From: JAYPUA01 sp038133845
GTDB lineage: Bacteria > SAR324 > NAC60-12
Direction: 5' to 3'
Assembly (NCBI GenBank): GCA_038133845.1
Contig: JAYPUA010000004.1
Span: 62,001 to 126,000, forward strand
Length of the DNA: 64,000 bases
A model generated the notes under the pieces. The model did no database searches and was not told the origin of the DNA. It was given only the letters and a program-made list of their open reading frames with translations. Shown here in pieces: positions 49,839-56,956 of this stretch. Within the stretch, counting starts at the first letter, position 1. Every line of letters begins with the position of its first letter. The position numbers were made by a program, and so were the translations under genes.

Positions 49839-49914
49839 AGGGCAGTAGCTCAGCTGGTAGAGCATCGGTCTCCAAAACCGAAGGTCGCAGGTTCGAACCC
49901 TGTCTGCCCTGCCA
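49839..49914 (+). tRNA. tRNA-Trp (anticodon CCA)
   Basis: The 76-nt cloverleaf has acceptor AGGGCAG/CTGCCCT, anticodon loop CTCCAAA giving CCA, and an encoded 3' CCA. It lies between rpmG and secE, the conserved place in many proteobacteria. Confidence 0.97.
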
Positions 49915-49998
49915 CTTGGAATTCGATGCCGACACCACCTCTCCGAAGCTTCACCGGCCAATCGCTGATTCTTCTGACCCAAGTACTCTGAACCCATC

Positions 49999-50187
49999 AT
50001 GTTTCAACGCATCCGTCAGTTTTACGAAGACGTTCGCAACGAATTTCAGCGAGTCCACTGGCCCACCCGGGAAGCCACTCTCAAATCCACCTCCATCGTC
50101 TTGGGCGTTTCCCTCGTGTTGGCGGTGTACCTCGGGATTGTCGACCTGGGGCTCTCGAACGCGATGAAGGTTTTGATTTCCGGATAA
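49999..50187 (+). CDS. secE: Preprotein translocase subunit SecE
   Basis: This 62-residue single-span subunit clamps the SecY channel. The N-terminal amphipathic helix contains FYEDVRNEFQRVHWPTREA, the conserved P-T/S-R motif. One membrane helix follows (SIVLGVSLVLAVYLGIVDLGLS). Single-span SecE is usual outside enterobacteria. The nusG gene starts three bases after the stop. Confidence 0.97.
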   Translation: MFQRIRQFYEDVRNEFQRVHWPTREATLKSTSIVLGVSLVLAVYLGIVDLGLSNAMKVLISG

Positions 50188-50190
50188 CTC

Positions 50191-50811
50191 ATGAACGACA
50201 CCGACCGGATCGATCCGGAGGCTCAAGAAGAGTCCCTGCCGCAAAAAGTATCCAACCCGAACGCCAAGTGGTACATCCTCCAGGCATTTGCGGGATACGA
50301 AACCCGGGTTGAAAAGACCATCCGGGAGAAGCTGCGCATTCAGGACATGGAGCACCTCGTCGAGGAGATCTTCATCCCTGCAGAGGACATCGTCCGGACC
50401 AAGGCCGGGAAGCAGCGTCGCATCAACCAGAAGTACTTTCCGGGATACGTGCTGATCCGCATGGAGTTGACCCCGGACCTCTGGCACCTGCTCATGGGAG
50501 TGGACCGAGTTTCCGGATTTGTGGGAGACACCCAAAAGGACAAGAAGGTCTACAAGGAGCCGCTGCCCCTGGATGAAGAGGAGCTGGATGCCATCCGTCA
50601 GCAAATCAGCGAAGGCTTTCAGCAGGCTGCCGAAACCGAGGAGTTTGTCTCGGGGCAGAAGATCCAGATCACCGATGGCCCTTTCAGTGGTTTCAACGGG
50701 ACCATCGACGAGATCAACTCCGAGAAGAGCAAACTCAAGGTGCTGGTCAGCATCTTCGGCCGCCCCACGCCGGTAGAGGTCGAGTTCGACAAGGTCAAAC
50801 ACATCACTTAA
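50191..50811 (+). CDS. nusG: Transcription termination/antitermination protein NusG
   Basis: This 206-residue factor binds RNA polymerase and links it to Rho or the ribosome. The NGN domain starts KWYILQAFAGYETRVEKTIRE and includes the KYFPGYVLIRME strand. The C-terminal KOW domain has QITDGPFSGFNGTIDEIN. An acidic 28-residue extension precedes the NGN domain, slightly longer than in E. coli. Start and stop fit the secE-nusG-rplK order. Confidence 0.97.
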   Translation: MNDTDRIDPEAQEESLPQKVSNPNAKWYILQAFAGYETRVEKTIREKLRIQDMEHLVEEIFIPAEDIVRTKAGKQRRINQKYFPGYVLIRMELTPDLWHLLMGVDRVSGFVGDTQKDKKVYKEPLPLDEEELDAIRQQISEGFQQAAETEEFVSGQKIQITDGPFSGFNGTIDEINSEKSKLKVLVSIFGRPTPVEVEFDKVKHIT

Positions 50812-50829
50812 CGGACGTTCCGAGACATC

Positions 50830-51252
50830 ATGGCAAAAGAAGCATCCGCATTCATCAAGCTCCAGGTTCCTGCCGGAAAAGCCAACCCCTCACCGCCGAT
50901 TGGTCCGGCGCTGGGTCAGCATGGGGTGAACATCATGGAGTTCTGCAAGGCGTTCAATGCGCGCACTCAGGGGCAGGAAACCATTATCCCGGTGGTGATC
51001 ACGGTCTACAAGGACCGATCCTTTGACTTTGTCCTCAAGACCCCCCCGGTGCCGATCCTCATCAAGGAGGCGCTGAAGCTGGACAAGGGGTCCTCCACGC
51101 CCAACACCAACAAGGTGGGCAAGTTGACGCAGGCCCAAGTCGAAGAGATTGCCAAGAAGAAGATGCCAGACCTGAATTGCTACAGTCTGGAATCTGCCAT
51201 GCGGACCGTTGCCGGTACGGCAGCCAGCATGGGCATTGAAGTCGAATCCTGA
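50830..51252 (+). CDS. rplK: 50S ribosomal protein L11
   Basis: This 140-residue protein of the GTPase-associated centre begins AFIKLQVPAGKANPSPPIGPALGQHGVNIMEFCKAFN, the hallmark of L11. It ends with the C-terminal rRNA-binding domain (NKVGKLTQAQVEEIAKKKMPDLN). It is followed by rplA after 17 bp. Confidence 0.98.
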   Translation: MAKEASAFIKLQVPAGKANPSPPIGPALGQHGVNIMEFCKAFNARTQGQETIIPVVITVYKDRSFDFVLKTPPVPILIKEALKLDKGSSTPNTNKVGKLTQAQVEEIAKKKMPDLNCYSLESAMRTVAGTAASMGIEVES

Positions 51253-51269
51253 AACCCATTCCGGAATTC

Positions 51270-51962
51270 ATGAAAAAAGTCACTAAGCGCGGGAGACTCA
51301 TCCAGGAAAAGGTAGACCGCAACCGAACCTACGAAATCAGCGAAGCGCTGGGCATCCTCAAGGGCCTCAAGGCCACCAAGTTCGACGAGACGGTCGAAGT
51401 GGCCCTGCGCCTTGGCGTTGACCCTCGCAAGGCGGACCAGATGGTCCGTGGAACCTGCTCCTTGCCCAACGGCCTCGGCAAAGAGGTCCGGGTTCTCGTC
51501 TTTGCCAAAGGCGAGAAGGTCAAGGAAGCACAAGATGCGGGAGCCGACTTTGTTGGCGGCGAGGAAATGGCCCAGCAGATCCAGGAGGGCTGGACCGACT
51601 TTGATCGGGTCGTCGCCACTCCGGACATGATGGCCGTGGTTGGAAAGATCGGAAAGATCCTCGGGCCTCGCGGGCTGATGCCCAACCCGAAAGTGGGCAC
51701 CGTCACGTTTGAGGTCGGATCTGTCGTGCAGTCGATCAAGGCCGGACAGGTCGAGTTCCGCGTCGACAAGGCGGGCAACATGCACGCCCCCGTAGGGCGA
51801 CTGTCCTTTGAAGTCGAGAAGCTTCAAGAAAACATCTCCGCGTTCGTGGATGCCGTCTCCCGGCTGAAGCCTTCAACCTCGAAAGGCATCTACCTGCGCA
51901 ACTGCAGCATCAGTTCCACCATGGGTCCGGGACTCCGGGTGGACTTGCAAACGGTTCGCTAA
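51270..51962 (+). CDS. rplA: 50S ribosomal protein L1
   Basis: This 230-residue large-subunit protein of the L1 stalk is also a translational repressor of its own operon in many bacteria. Diagnostic segments are KFDETVEVALRLGVDPRKADQMVRGT, the loop MMAVVGKIGKILGPRGLMPNPK, and KGIYLRNCSISSTMGPGLRVD near the end. The 225-bp leader of rplJ follows. Confidence 0.98.
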   Translation: MKKVTKRGRLIQEKVDRNRTYEISEALGILKGLKATKFDETVEVALRLGVDPRKADQMVRGTCSLPNGLGKEVRVLVFAKGEKVKEAQDAGADFVGGEEMAQQIQEGWTDFDRVVATPDMMAVVGKIGKILGPRGLMPNPKVGTVTFEVGSVVQSIKAGQVEFRVDKAGNMHAPVGRLSFEVEKLQENISAFVDAVSRLKPSTSKGIYLRNCSISSTMGPGLRVDLQTVR

Positions 51963-52004
51963 GAACCCACCCCACCGCCTCGGAAGAGGTGAGTGGCGTT
52001 TTGG

Positions 52005-52075
52005 CTGATTGTCGAAGACCGCAGGGGCCCCAGGGCTTAATCCTCCCTGCCGAGACAGAGTGCCTCTTCAGCCCG
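52005..52075 (+). promoter_or_regulatory. Ribosomal protein L10 leader RNA
   Basis: The rplA-rplJ spacer carries the conserved L10 leader pattern: a GACCGCAGG segment, then GGGCTTAATCC, CCTGCCGAGACAGAG and a closing TGCC. In other bacteria this RNA binds L10(L12)4 and controls rplJ-rplL. The rest of 51963-52187 holds no gene that I can see. Boundaries are approximate. Confidence 0.8.
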
Positions 52076-52187
52076 CGCGGCTGATTGCTCTCCTTCTCTC
52101 TCCTGCTCTTCTTCGCTTCAGCATCATCCGAGTCATTGGCCTTGAGCCGGGGCTCTCTTGTTTCACCCTTGCTGGAGTATCCACAGA

Positions 52188-52715
52188 ATGGATCGATCCC
52201 AAAAGGAACAGTTTCTTGAGGAACTGCGCGGGATCTTCGGCTCTGCCACCAGCGGCGTCCTGGTTGACTACCAGGGCATGTCTGCCGCAGAGGTGGTGGA
52301 ACTTCGTCAGAAGCTGAACGAATCTGCTTCCTCGATGAAGGTGCTGAAGAACACCTTGGCTCGCCTGGCAGCTCAAGATACGCCCTTTGCCCAGCTTGCC
52401 GAACAGTTTGTTCAGACCCGGGCGCTGATCTACAGCGACACTGACCCGGTGGGACAGGCCAAAGCCGTCACAGACTTTGCCAAAGATCACCAGAAACTGC
52501 GTGTTCTGGCAGGCCTGCTTGCCGAAGAGAACCGTGCTACGGTGCTCACGGAGCAGGAAGTCGTTGCACTGAGCAAGCTGCCTTCAAAGGAAGAATTGCT
52601 GGTCAAGATCCTCTTCCTCATGCAGGCCCCGGCAACGCAGTTTGTCCGAACCCTGAACGAAGTGCCGGCCAAGTTTGTCCGGGTGCTGGCTGCAATTGCA
52701 GAAAGCAAACAATAA
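52188..52715 (+). CDS. rplJ: 50S ribosomal protein L10
   Basis: This 175-residue stalk base protein starts MDRSQKEQFLEELRGIFGSATSGVLVDYQGMSAAEV, typical of L10. The C-terminal helix binds L7/L12 dimers. ATG 52188 is chosen over an upstream start in leader RNA because the family begins there. Translation is probably controlled by the leader RNA upstream. Confidence 0.97.
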   Translation: MDRSQKEQFLEELRGIFGSATSGVLVDYQGMSAAEVVELRQKLNESASSMKVLKNTLARLAAQDTPFAQLAEQFVQTRALIYSDTDPVGQAKAVTDFAKDHQKLRVLAGLLAEENRATVLTEQEVVALSKLPSKEELLVKILFLMQAPATQFVRTLNEVPAKFVRVLAAIAESKQ

Positions 52716-52742
52716 ACTCAACCTCATACCTAAAAACTACCC

Positions 52743-53123
52743 ATGTCGATCACCAAAGACCAAGTTGTGGAATTCATCTCCAACATGTCCGTTCTCGAAT
52801 TGTCCGAAATGGTCAAGGAGTTGGAAGAGAAGTTTGGCGTCAGTGCGGCGGCTGCGGCTGTTGCTGCTGCTCCGGCTGCAGGAGGAGCCGCTCCGGCCGC
52901 TGCTGAGGAGAAGACCGAGTTTGACGTTGTCCTGACAGAAGCTGGCGACAAGAAGATCAACGTGATCAAGGAAGTCCGAACCATCACTGGACTGGGCCTG
53001 AAGGAAGCAAAGGACTTTGTTGAGTCTGCTCCGAAGACGGTCAAGGAAGGTGTCAGCAAGGAAGAAGCCGACGAGTTGAAGAAGAAACTCGAAGAGGCGG
53101 GCGCCAAGGTCGAAATCAAGTAA
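52743..53123 (+). CDS. rplL: 50S ribosomal protein L7/L12
   Basis: This 126-residue acidic stalk protein has an N-terminal dimerisation helix (ELSEMVKELEEKFGVSA), an Ala-rich hinge of about 25 residues, and a C-terminal factor-binding domain with KKINVIKEVRTITGLGLKEAKDFVE. It ends the cluster. In most bacteria rpoB follows, but here a hairpin and bioY come next. Confidence 0.98.
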   Translation: MSITKDQVVEFISNMSVLELSEMVKELEEKFGVSAAAAAVAAAPAAGGAAPAAAEEKTEFDVVLTEAGDKKINVIKEVRTITGLGLKEAKDFVESAPKTVKEGVSKEEADELKKKLEEAGAKVEIK

Positions 53124-53136
53124 GACCTTTCCCTCC

Positions 53137-53158
53137 GACCGGACCTCCGGGTCCGGTC
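53137..53158 (+). terminator. Hairpin after rplL, no U-tract
   Basis: A perfect 9-bp stem, GACCGGACC with GGTCCGGTC, and a TCCG loop lie 13 bp after the rplL stop. The downstream bases are CCCCTGCC, so no U-run follows. It is probably the end of the ribosomal-protein operon. Confidence 0.55.
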
Positions 53159-53257
53159 CCCTGCCTCATGTCTGTGGAAAAAGCTTTCAAGATTGCTGCA
53201 GACCTCCGATAATCTCTCCGCATTCTCGTCACGTTCCAGAATCCCGGAGATTTTCTG

Positions 53258-53830
53258 ATGACCTTCCTCCCTTCCGACACGCTCGCTTCCCGAATTGGGA
53301 GCCGCTGGACTTTGACCCATCGACAGCAAGAGATGCTGTGGGTGCTGCTGGGAAACCTGATGCTCGTGGCCTCGGCCAAGGTTCAGGTCCCGATGTGGCC
53401 GGTCCCCACGACCCTGCAGACCTTGGTTGTCCTGATGTTGCCGCTGGCGCTGGGCCGTTGGCTGGGTTCAGCGACGATAGCGCTGTACTTGGCAGAGGGA
53501 GCGCTGGGGCTTCCGGTATTCGCAGGAGGTCAGGCGGGAATTCCCTACATTCTGGGGCCCACGGGGGGCTACCTGACAGGGTTTTGGGCCTCTGCTGTGC
53601 TGTTGGGATGGTGGGGTGAGCAGAGCCGCTCACGGAGCGTGGCGGGTGCCACCTGGGGGATGCTCTTCGGGCACGCGCTGATCTACGCGCTCGGGGTGCT
53701 GTGGCTGAGCCAGTTTGTTGGGTGGGACCAGGTCCTCGAGTTGGGCGTGTACCCGTTTGTGCTGGGAGATGTGATGAAAGTTGCCGTGGGAGCGACGGCG
53801 TTGCCCTGGCTGTGGAAAAAGCTGGGGTGA
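53258..53830 (+). CDS. bioY: Biotin transporter BioY (ECF S component)
   Basis: This 190-residue membrane protein has about six hydrophobic spans and carries the BioY segments KVQVPMWPVPTTLQTLVVLM and GAHGG-like stretch GPTGGYLTGF, which line the biotin site. It imports biotin alone or with BioMN, which are not in this window. It occupies the position after rplL where rpoB would be expected. Confidence 0.94.
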   Translation: MTFLPSDTLASRIGSRWTLTHRQQEMLWVLLGNLMLVASAKVQVPMWPVPTTLQTLVVLMLPLALGRWLGSATIALYLAEGALGLPVFAGGQAGIPYILGPTGGYLTGFWASAVLLGWWGEQSRSRSVAGATWGMLFGHALIYALGVLWLSQFVGWDQVLELGVYPFVLGDVMKVAVGATALPWLWKKLG

Positions 53831-53831
53831 A

Positions 53832-54068
53832 TCAGTTCGGACGCTCGTCTGCAGGGTGCTCGTTCCAGACGTATTCCAGCACCTCAAAACGGATCCGGTG
53901 CATCACCAGATAGCTGATGAAGTGCTCCAAGTCCGGGCCCTCGTAGTAAATCTTTTGATCCCGGGAGAGCACTTTCAGGTAAGGGCCGTAGTCGGTACGC
54001 AGCAGCATGTGCTCCAGCATGTCCCACTCTCCACGGAGTTCGGTCACTTGAATCACAATCGTGAACAT
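53832..54068 (-). CDS. Conserved-looking small protein, 78 residues, unknown function
   Basis: The protein has an alternating beta-helix pattern: a beta segment (FTIVIQVTEL), a helix with Met and His (WDMLEHMLLRTD), a beta hairpin (YLKVLSRDQKIYYEG) and a second helix ending VLEYVWNEH. It has no Cys. ATG 54068 is chosen because GGAG precedes it. Earlier in-frame starts at 54080 and 54086 lack a site. It converges with bioY, whose stop is two bases away. I do not recognise the family. Confidence 0.6.
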   Translation of the reverse strand: MFTIVIQVTELRGEWDMLEHMLLRTDYGPYLKVLSRDQKIYYEGPDLEHFISYLVMHRIRFEVLEYVWNEHPADERPN

Positions 54069-54159
54069 CTCTCGCTCCATGTGCAAACGCGCCTAGAATC
54101 CATGACCCTGCCTGCAAAATCAAGAGCAAGTTCTGCGGCTCTTGCCAACTGGAGGCCTG

Positions 54160-54636
54160 GTGGGGGTTGAGATAGAGCGCAAGTTCCTTGTCGTCAGCGA
54201 GGAGTGGCGAGGTCAGGGAGAATGCCTGCGGTTTGAGCAAGGCTACCTGAGCCGCAGCCCGGAACGCTCCGTCAGGGTGAGGATCGAGGGCGACCGGGCC
54301 AAGCTGAACATCAAGTCCGGAAAGAGCCTGCTGCGCCGTCTGGAGTTCGAGTACGACCTCCCGCTTGAGGACGCTCGACACCTGCTCCGAGAGGTCTGCG
54401 AAAAGCCCCTGCTTCAGAAAGAGCGCACTGTCCTTGAATATGCCGGCAAGGTCTGGGAGGTGGATGAGTTCTTCGGAGAAAACCAGGGACTCATCGTAGC
54501 CGAGGTTGAGCTGCAGGATGAGAACGAGCGAGTGGACCTGCCGCCCTGGATCGGGGAGGAGGTCAGCCACGACCCCCGGTACCTCAACATCTCATTGATC
54601 GATCGCCCCTTCCAGAACTGGACTGACCGAGATTGA
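54160..54636 (+). CDS. CYTH-domain protein (inorganic triphosphatase or class IV adenylate cyclase-like)
   Basis: This 158-residue protein is a single CYTH tunnel domain. The E-x-E-x-K motif is VEIERKFLV at the start. Arg/Lys-rich strands follow (RSVRVRIEGDRAKLNIKSG, RLEFEYDLP), and the acidic strands VDEFFGENQGLIVAEVEL bind metal. Members hydrolyse inorganic or thiamine triphosphate, or make cAMP. The short bacterial form with no CHAD domain is usually a triphosphatase. GTG 54160 with GGAGG upstream is the best start. Confidence 0.88.
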   Translation: MGVEIERKFLVVSEEWRGQGECLRFEQGYLSRSPERSVRVRIEGDRAKLNIKSGKSLLRRLEFEYDLPLEDARHLLREVCEKPLLQKERTVLEYAGKVWEVDEFFGENQGLIVAEVELQDENERVDLPPWIGEEVSHDPRYLNISLIDRPFQNWTDRD

Positions 54637-54649
54637 GACGGCCCCGCAG

Positions 54650-55945
54650 TCAGGTCCCTTGGGGAATCCACTGGGCCCTCCGGATCATCGAGGGAATCAG
54701 CCCCAGAGTCACTGTCATCAGCAGCGTCATCACCCCGCAGATCAGGATCAGGCTGTCATAGGCGCTCAGGCGCATGCCGGAAAAGCCCCACTCGCTGCTC
54801 AGCAACCCCACCTCCAGGACCTGTCCGCAGAGCAACCCGGACAACCCGGCTCCCCCGCTGTGCAGTGTGAGCCAGATGCCGGTTGCCAGAGACTTGTTCT
54901 CCTTGGGAATCAGGGAGAGGATCTCCGAGGTCATGGCGATTCCGGAAGCGGCCTGGGCAAAACCAAACAACAAAGTGAGCATTCCCAGAAAGACCATCAG
55001 CGGAAACGGCACCTGCTCCCGAAACAGAAACAGCACCAGAATCACTCCAAACAGCAGGTGGCAAAGCAGGAACACGTAGCGGGTTCCAAACCGGTCCACC
55101 GCACGTCCACCCAGCACAAACCCGACCAGGGCTCCGACTGTCAGCAGGTTGCCCACCAGCACCAGCTGGTCGTCGCTGAAGCCCAGCACCTGTCGCTCAA
55201 GCAGGCTGAAGAGTTGTGGGCAGGCTCCGGTGAAGAGCATCAGCAGAAAGCAGTAGGCGCAGAAGGGGAGATATCCGGGAAGCGCGAGCACCTCAAAAAA
55301 AGTCTTGCGCAAGCTGGCGCTCGGAGGGTGGCTGTGCTCCAGCTCCGGGATCCCCCAGTAGCTGAACAGGCGGAGCAGGCCCAGCAGGGCAATGCCTCCC
55401 AGAATCCACCGGTAGGTCTCGATTTCAGAGAACCGCTCCAGCAGGTAGGAAACCCCCAGGGCAAAGAAGAACCCGAACGTCTGCCACGTCAGACGCAGGC
55501 TTCCAAAGAACCGGCCCCGCTCCCTTTCCCGGATGAGCGGATCCAGCAGGGCAAACCAGTTGGACTGAACCAGGGCCGATCCTGCACTGAAGAGGACGAC
55601 CCCCACGGACACGGTCAGCGAGACCTCGGAAAACAGCTCCGGAGCCGCCAGGATGCCCAGCGCGCTGGTCATGCCCACGATCCCGATCGTTCCCAGCAGC
55701 TTCTTCCCAAACCAGTCCGAGAGGTAGCCAAACGGGACGACCAAGAGGAACTGTACGATCGCAGGAGCGGCCAAGAGCCCGAGGATCAGGCCTTCGGAGA
55801 GGTTCAGCCGCGAGAAGTAGGCGAGGAGGAACCCGTTGGTAAAGCCCAGGTAGGCCACTCCTCCCAGACAGGCCGTGGTGAAGACCATGAACTGAGTGTG
55901 TCTTGATGCCGACAATGATCCGGCTCCCGGCTCCTCAGACCTCAT
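54650..55945 (-). CDS. Major facilitator superfamily transporter
   Basis: The 431-residue protein has 12 predicted spans in two halves. The loop after span two reads GYLSDWFGKKLLGT, the MFS A-motif, and a related one after span eight is GGRAVDRFGTRYVF. A charged tail follows the last span. The substrate is unknown. AGGAGG lies eight bases before the ATG. It converges with the CYTH gene, whose stop is 13 bases from its own. Confidence 0.93.
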   Translation of the reverse strand: MRSEEPGAGSLSASRHTQFMVFTTACLGGVAYLGFTNGFLLAYFSRLNLSEGLILGLLAAPAIVQFLLVVPFGYLSDWFGKKLLGTIGIVGMTSALGILAAPELFSEVSLTVSVGVVLFSAGSALVQSNWFALLDPLIRERERGRFFGSLRLTWQTFGFFFALGVSYLLERFSEIETYRWILGGIALLGLLRLFSYWGIPELEHSHPPSASLRKTFFEVLALPGYLPFCAYCFLLMLFTGACPQLFSLLERQVLGFSDDQLVLVGNLLTVGALVGFVLGGRAVDRFGTRYVFLLCHLLFGVILVLFLFREQVPFPLMVFLGMLTLLFGFAQAASGIAMTSEILSLIPKENKSLATGIWLTLHSGGAGLSGLLCGQVLEVGLLSSEWGFSGMRLSAYDSLILICGVMTLLMTVTLGLIPSMIRRAQWIPQGT

Positions 55946-56068
55946 CGGACTTCCTCCTGAAACGGGCTTGCCCGGTTTGACTCCTTCCCGAGATCTCGCT
56001 TATCCTGCAAGGAGGTGGGTGCCTCTTGAGCGCCTCTTGAAAACTGCTGTTCATGAAAGGATTGTTGC

Positions 56069-56314
56069 GTGTCACCTGAAACCACCACTCAAGCTGAGGC
56101 CGCGGCCTTTCGTCGTTTGCTGGAACACTTGGACTCTCGAAAAGACGTCCAGAACATCGACCTGATGAACCTCGCCGGATTTTGCCGCAACTGTCTGGCA
56201 AAGTGGTACGCGGCTGCGTCTGAAGATCTCGGAGAGCCAGTCAGCATCGACGAGGCGAAGCTGCGGGTGTACGGGATGCCCTACTCGGAGTGGAAGGAAA
56301 ACTATCAGAAGTGA
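56069..56314 (+). CDS. DUF1244 family protein
   Basis: This 81-residue protein is almost wholly the DUF1244 domain: EAAAFRRLLEHLDSRKDVQNIDLMNLAGFCRNCLAKWY near the start and VYGMPYSEWKENYQK at the end. Two Cys in GFCRNC are constant in the family and may bind metal. The role is unknown. It begins with GTG. A preceding AAAGGA is about ten bases away. It is convergent with the bactofilin gene, whose stop is two bases away. Confidence 0.92.
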   Translation: MSPETTTQAEAAAFRRLLEHLDSRKDVQNIDLMNLAGFCRNCLAKWYAAASEDLGEPVSIDEAKLRVYGMPYSEWKENYQK

Positions 56315-56315
56315 G

Positions 56316-56771
56316 CTAGGCGCTCTCGGTCTCCGTAGAGGAGGTCTGGGTCTCCGGGAGTCCTTTGGGGGGAGGAAGTTCGGTAGGGGCGTCAGTCACG
56401 CGCTTGGGAATCTCGATCTGCTGGGTGGTGATGCACTGGCCCTCCACCACGCCGCCTTCCTGGACAATCAGGCACCCGGGGCGACTGGTGATGTCGCCTT
56501 GGATGTGGCCTTGCGACATGACTTCCATCCGTTCGGAGGCAAACACCTCTCCTTCCAGATAGCCGTTGATGCGCACGATGGCGGCCCGGATCGTTGCATA
56601 CACCTTGGCCGTGGCGCCAACCACGACTTCGGTGTCACAGGTGATCATCCCCCGGACTTCACCATCAACCCAAATCGGACGACTTCCCCAGACGTCTCCT
56701 TCAATACGCATGGCGCTGCCGATATACGTCGGAGCGCTTCCAGATTTGACTTCGTTTTTTTTCCCAAACAA
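56316..56771 (-). CDS. Bactofilin-family polymer-forming protein
   Basis: The 151-residue protein has the bactofilin beta-helix. GSAMRIEGDVWGSRPIWVDGEVRGMI is followed by repeats of about 17 residues (AKVYATIRAAIVRINGYLEGEVFASERMEV) and a Gly/Val stretch. A Pro/Ser/Thr-rich tail of about 25 residues ends it. Bactofilins form filaments that shape cells or position wall enzymes. The start is TTG 56771 with AGGAGG just upstream, which gives the usual short N-terminus LFGKKNE. Earlier in-frame starts are rejected. Confidence 0.9.
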   Translation of the reverse strand: MFGKKNEVKSGSAPTYIGSAMRIEGDVWGSRPIWVDGEVRGMITCDTEVVVGATAKVYATIRAAIVRINGYLEGEVFASERMEVMSQGHIQGDITSRPGCLIVQEGGVVEGQCITTQQIEIPKRVTDAPTELPPPKGLPETQTSSTETESA

Positions 56772-56884
56772 TGTTCCTCCTGAACGGGAGAGGCTTTGCC
56801 ATATCCTAGAGAGGGTAGGCGAATCCGGAAGATGAGCAAGATAAAACCCAAAAAATTCTCTGCCCTGCCCGGACTGCAAATGGC

Positions 56885-56913
56885 TTGTCACTCCATGCCG
56901 GAAGGGTTAAGTT
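56885..56913 (+). promoter_or_regulatory. Candidate proS promoter
   Basis: TTGTCA (56885-56890), a 17-nt spacer and TAAGTT (56908-56913) lie 43 bp upstream of the proS ATG. The -10 form is close to the TAACTT boxes of the two sugar operons. Confidence 0.45.
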
Positions 56914-56956
56914 GGCGAACTTTCGCTATTGCACGCCTTTGAGTTGTAACGAGATC

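Noticed and set aside
54659..55906. Open frame of 415 codons on the plus strand across the MFS gene
   Set aside because: It is antisense to a 12-span transporter and extremely Gln/His/Lys-rich, which is the mirror of membrane-protein codons.
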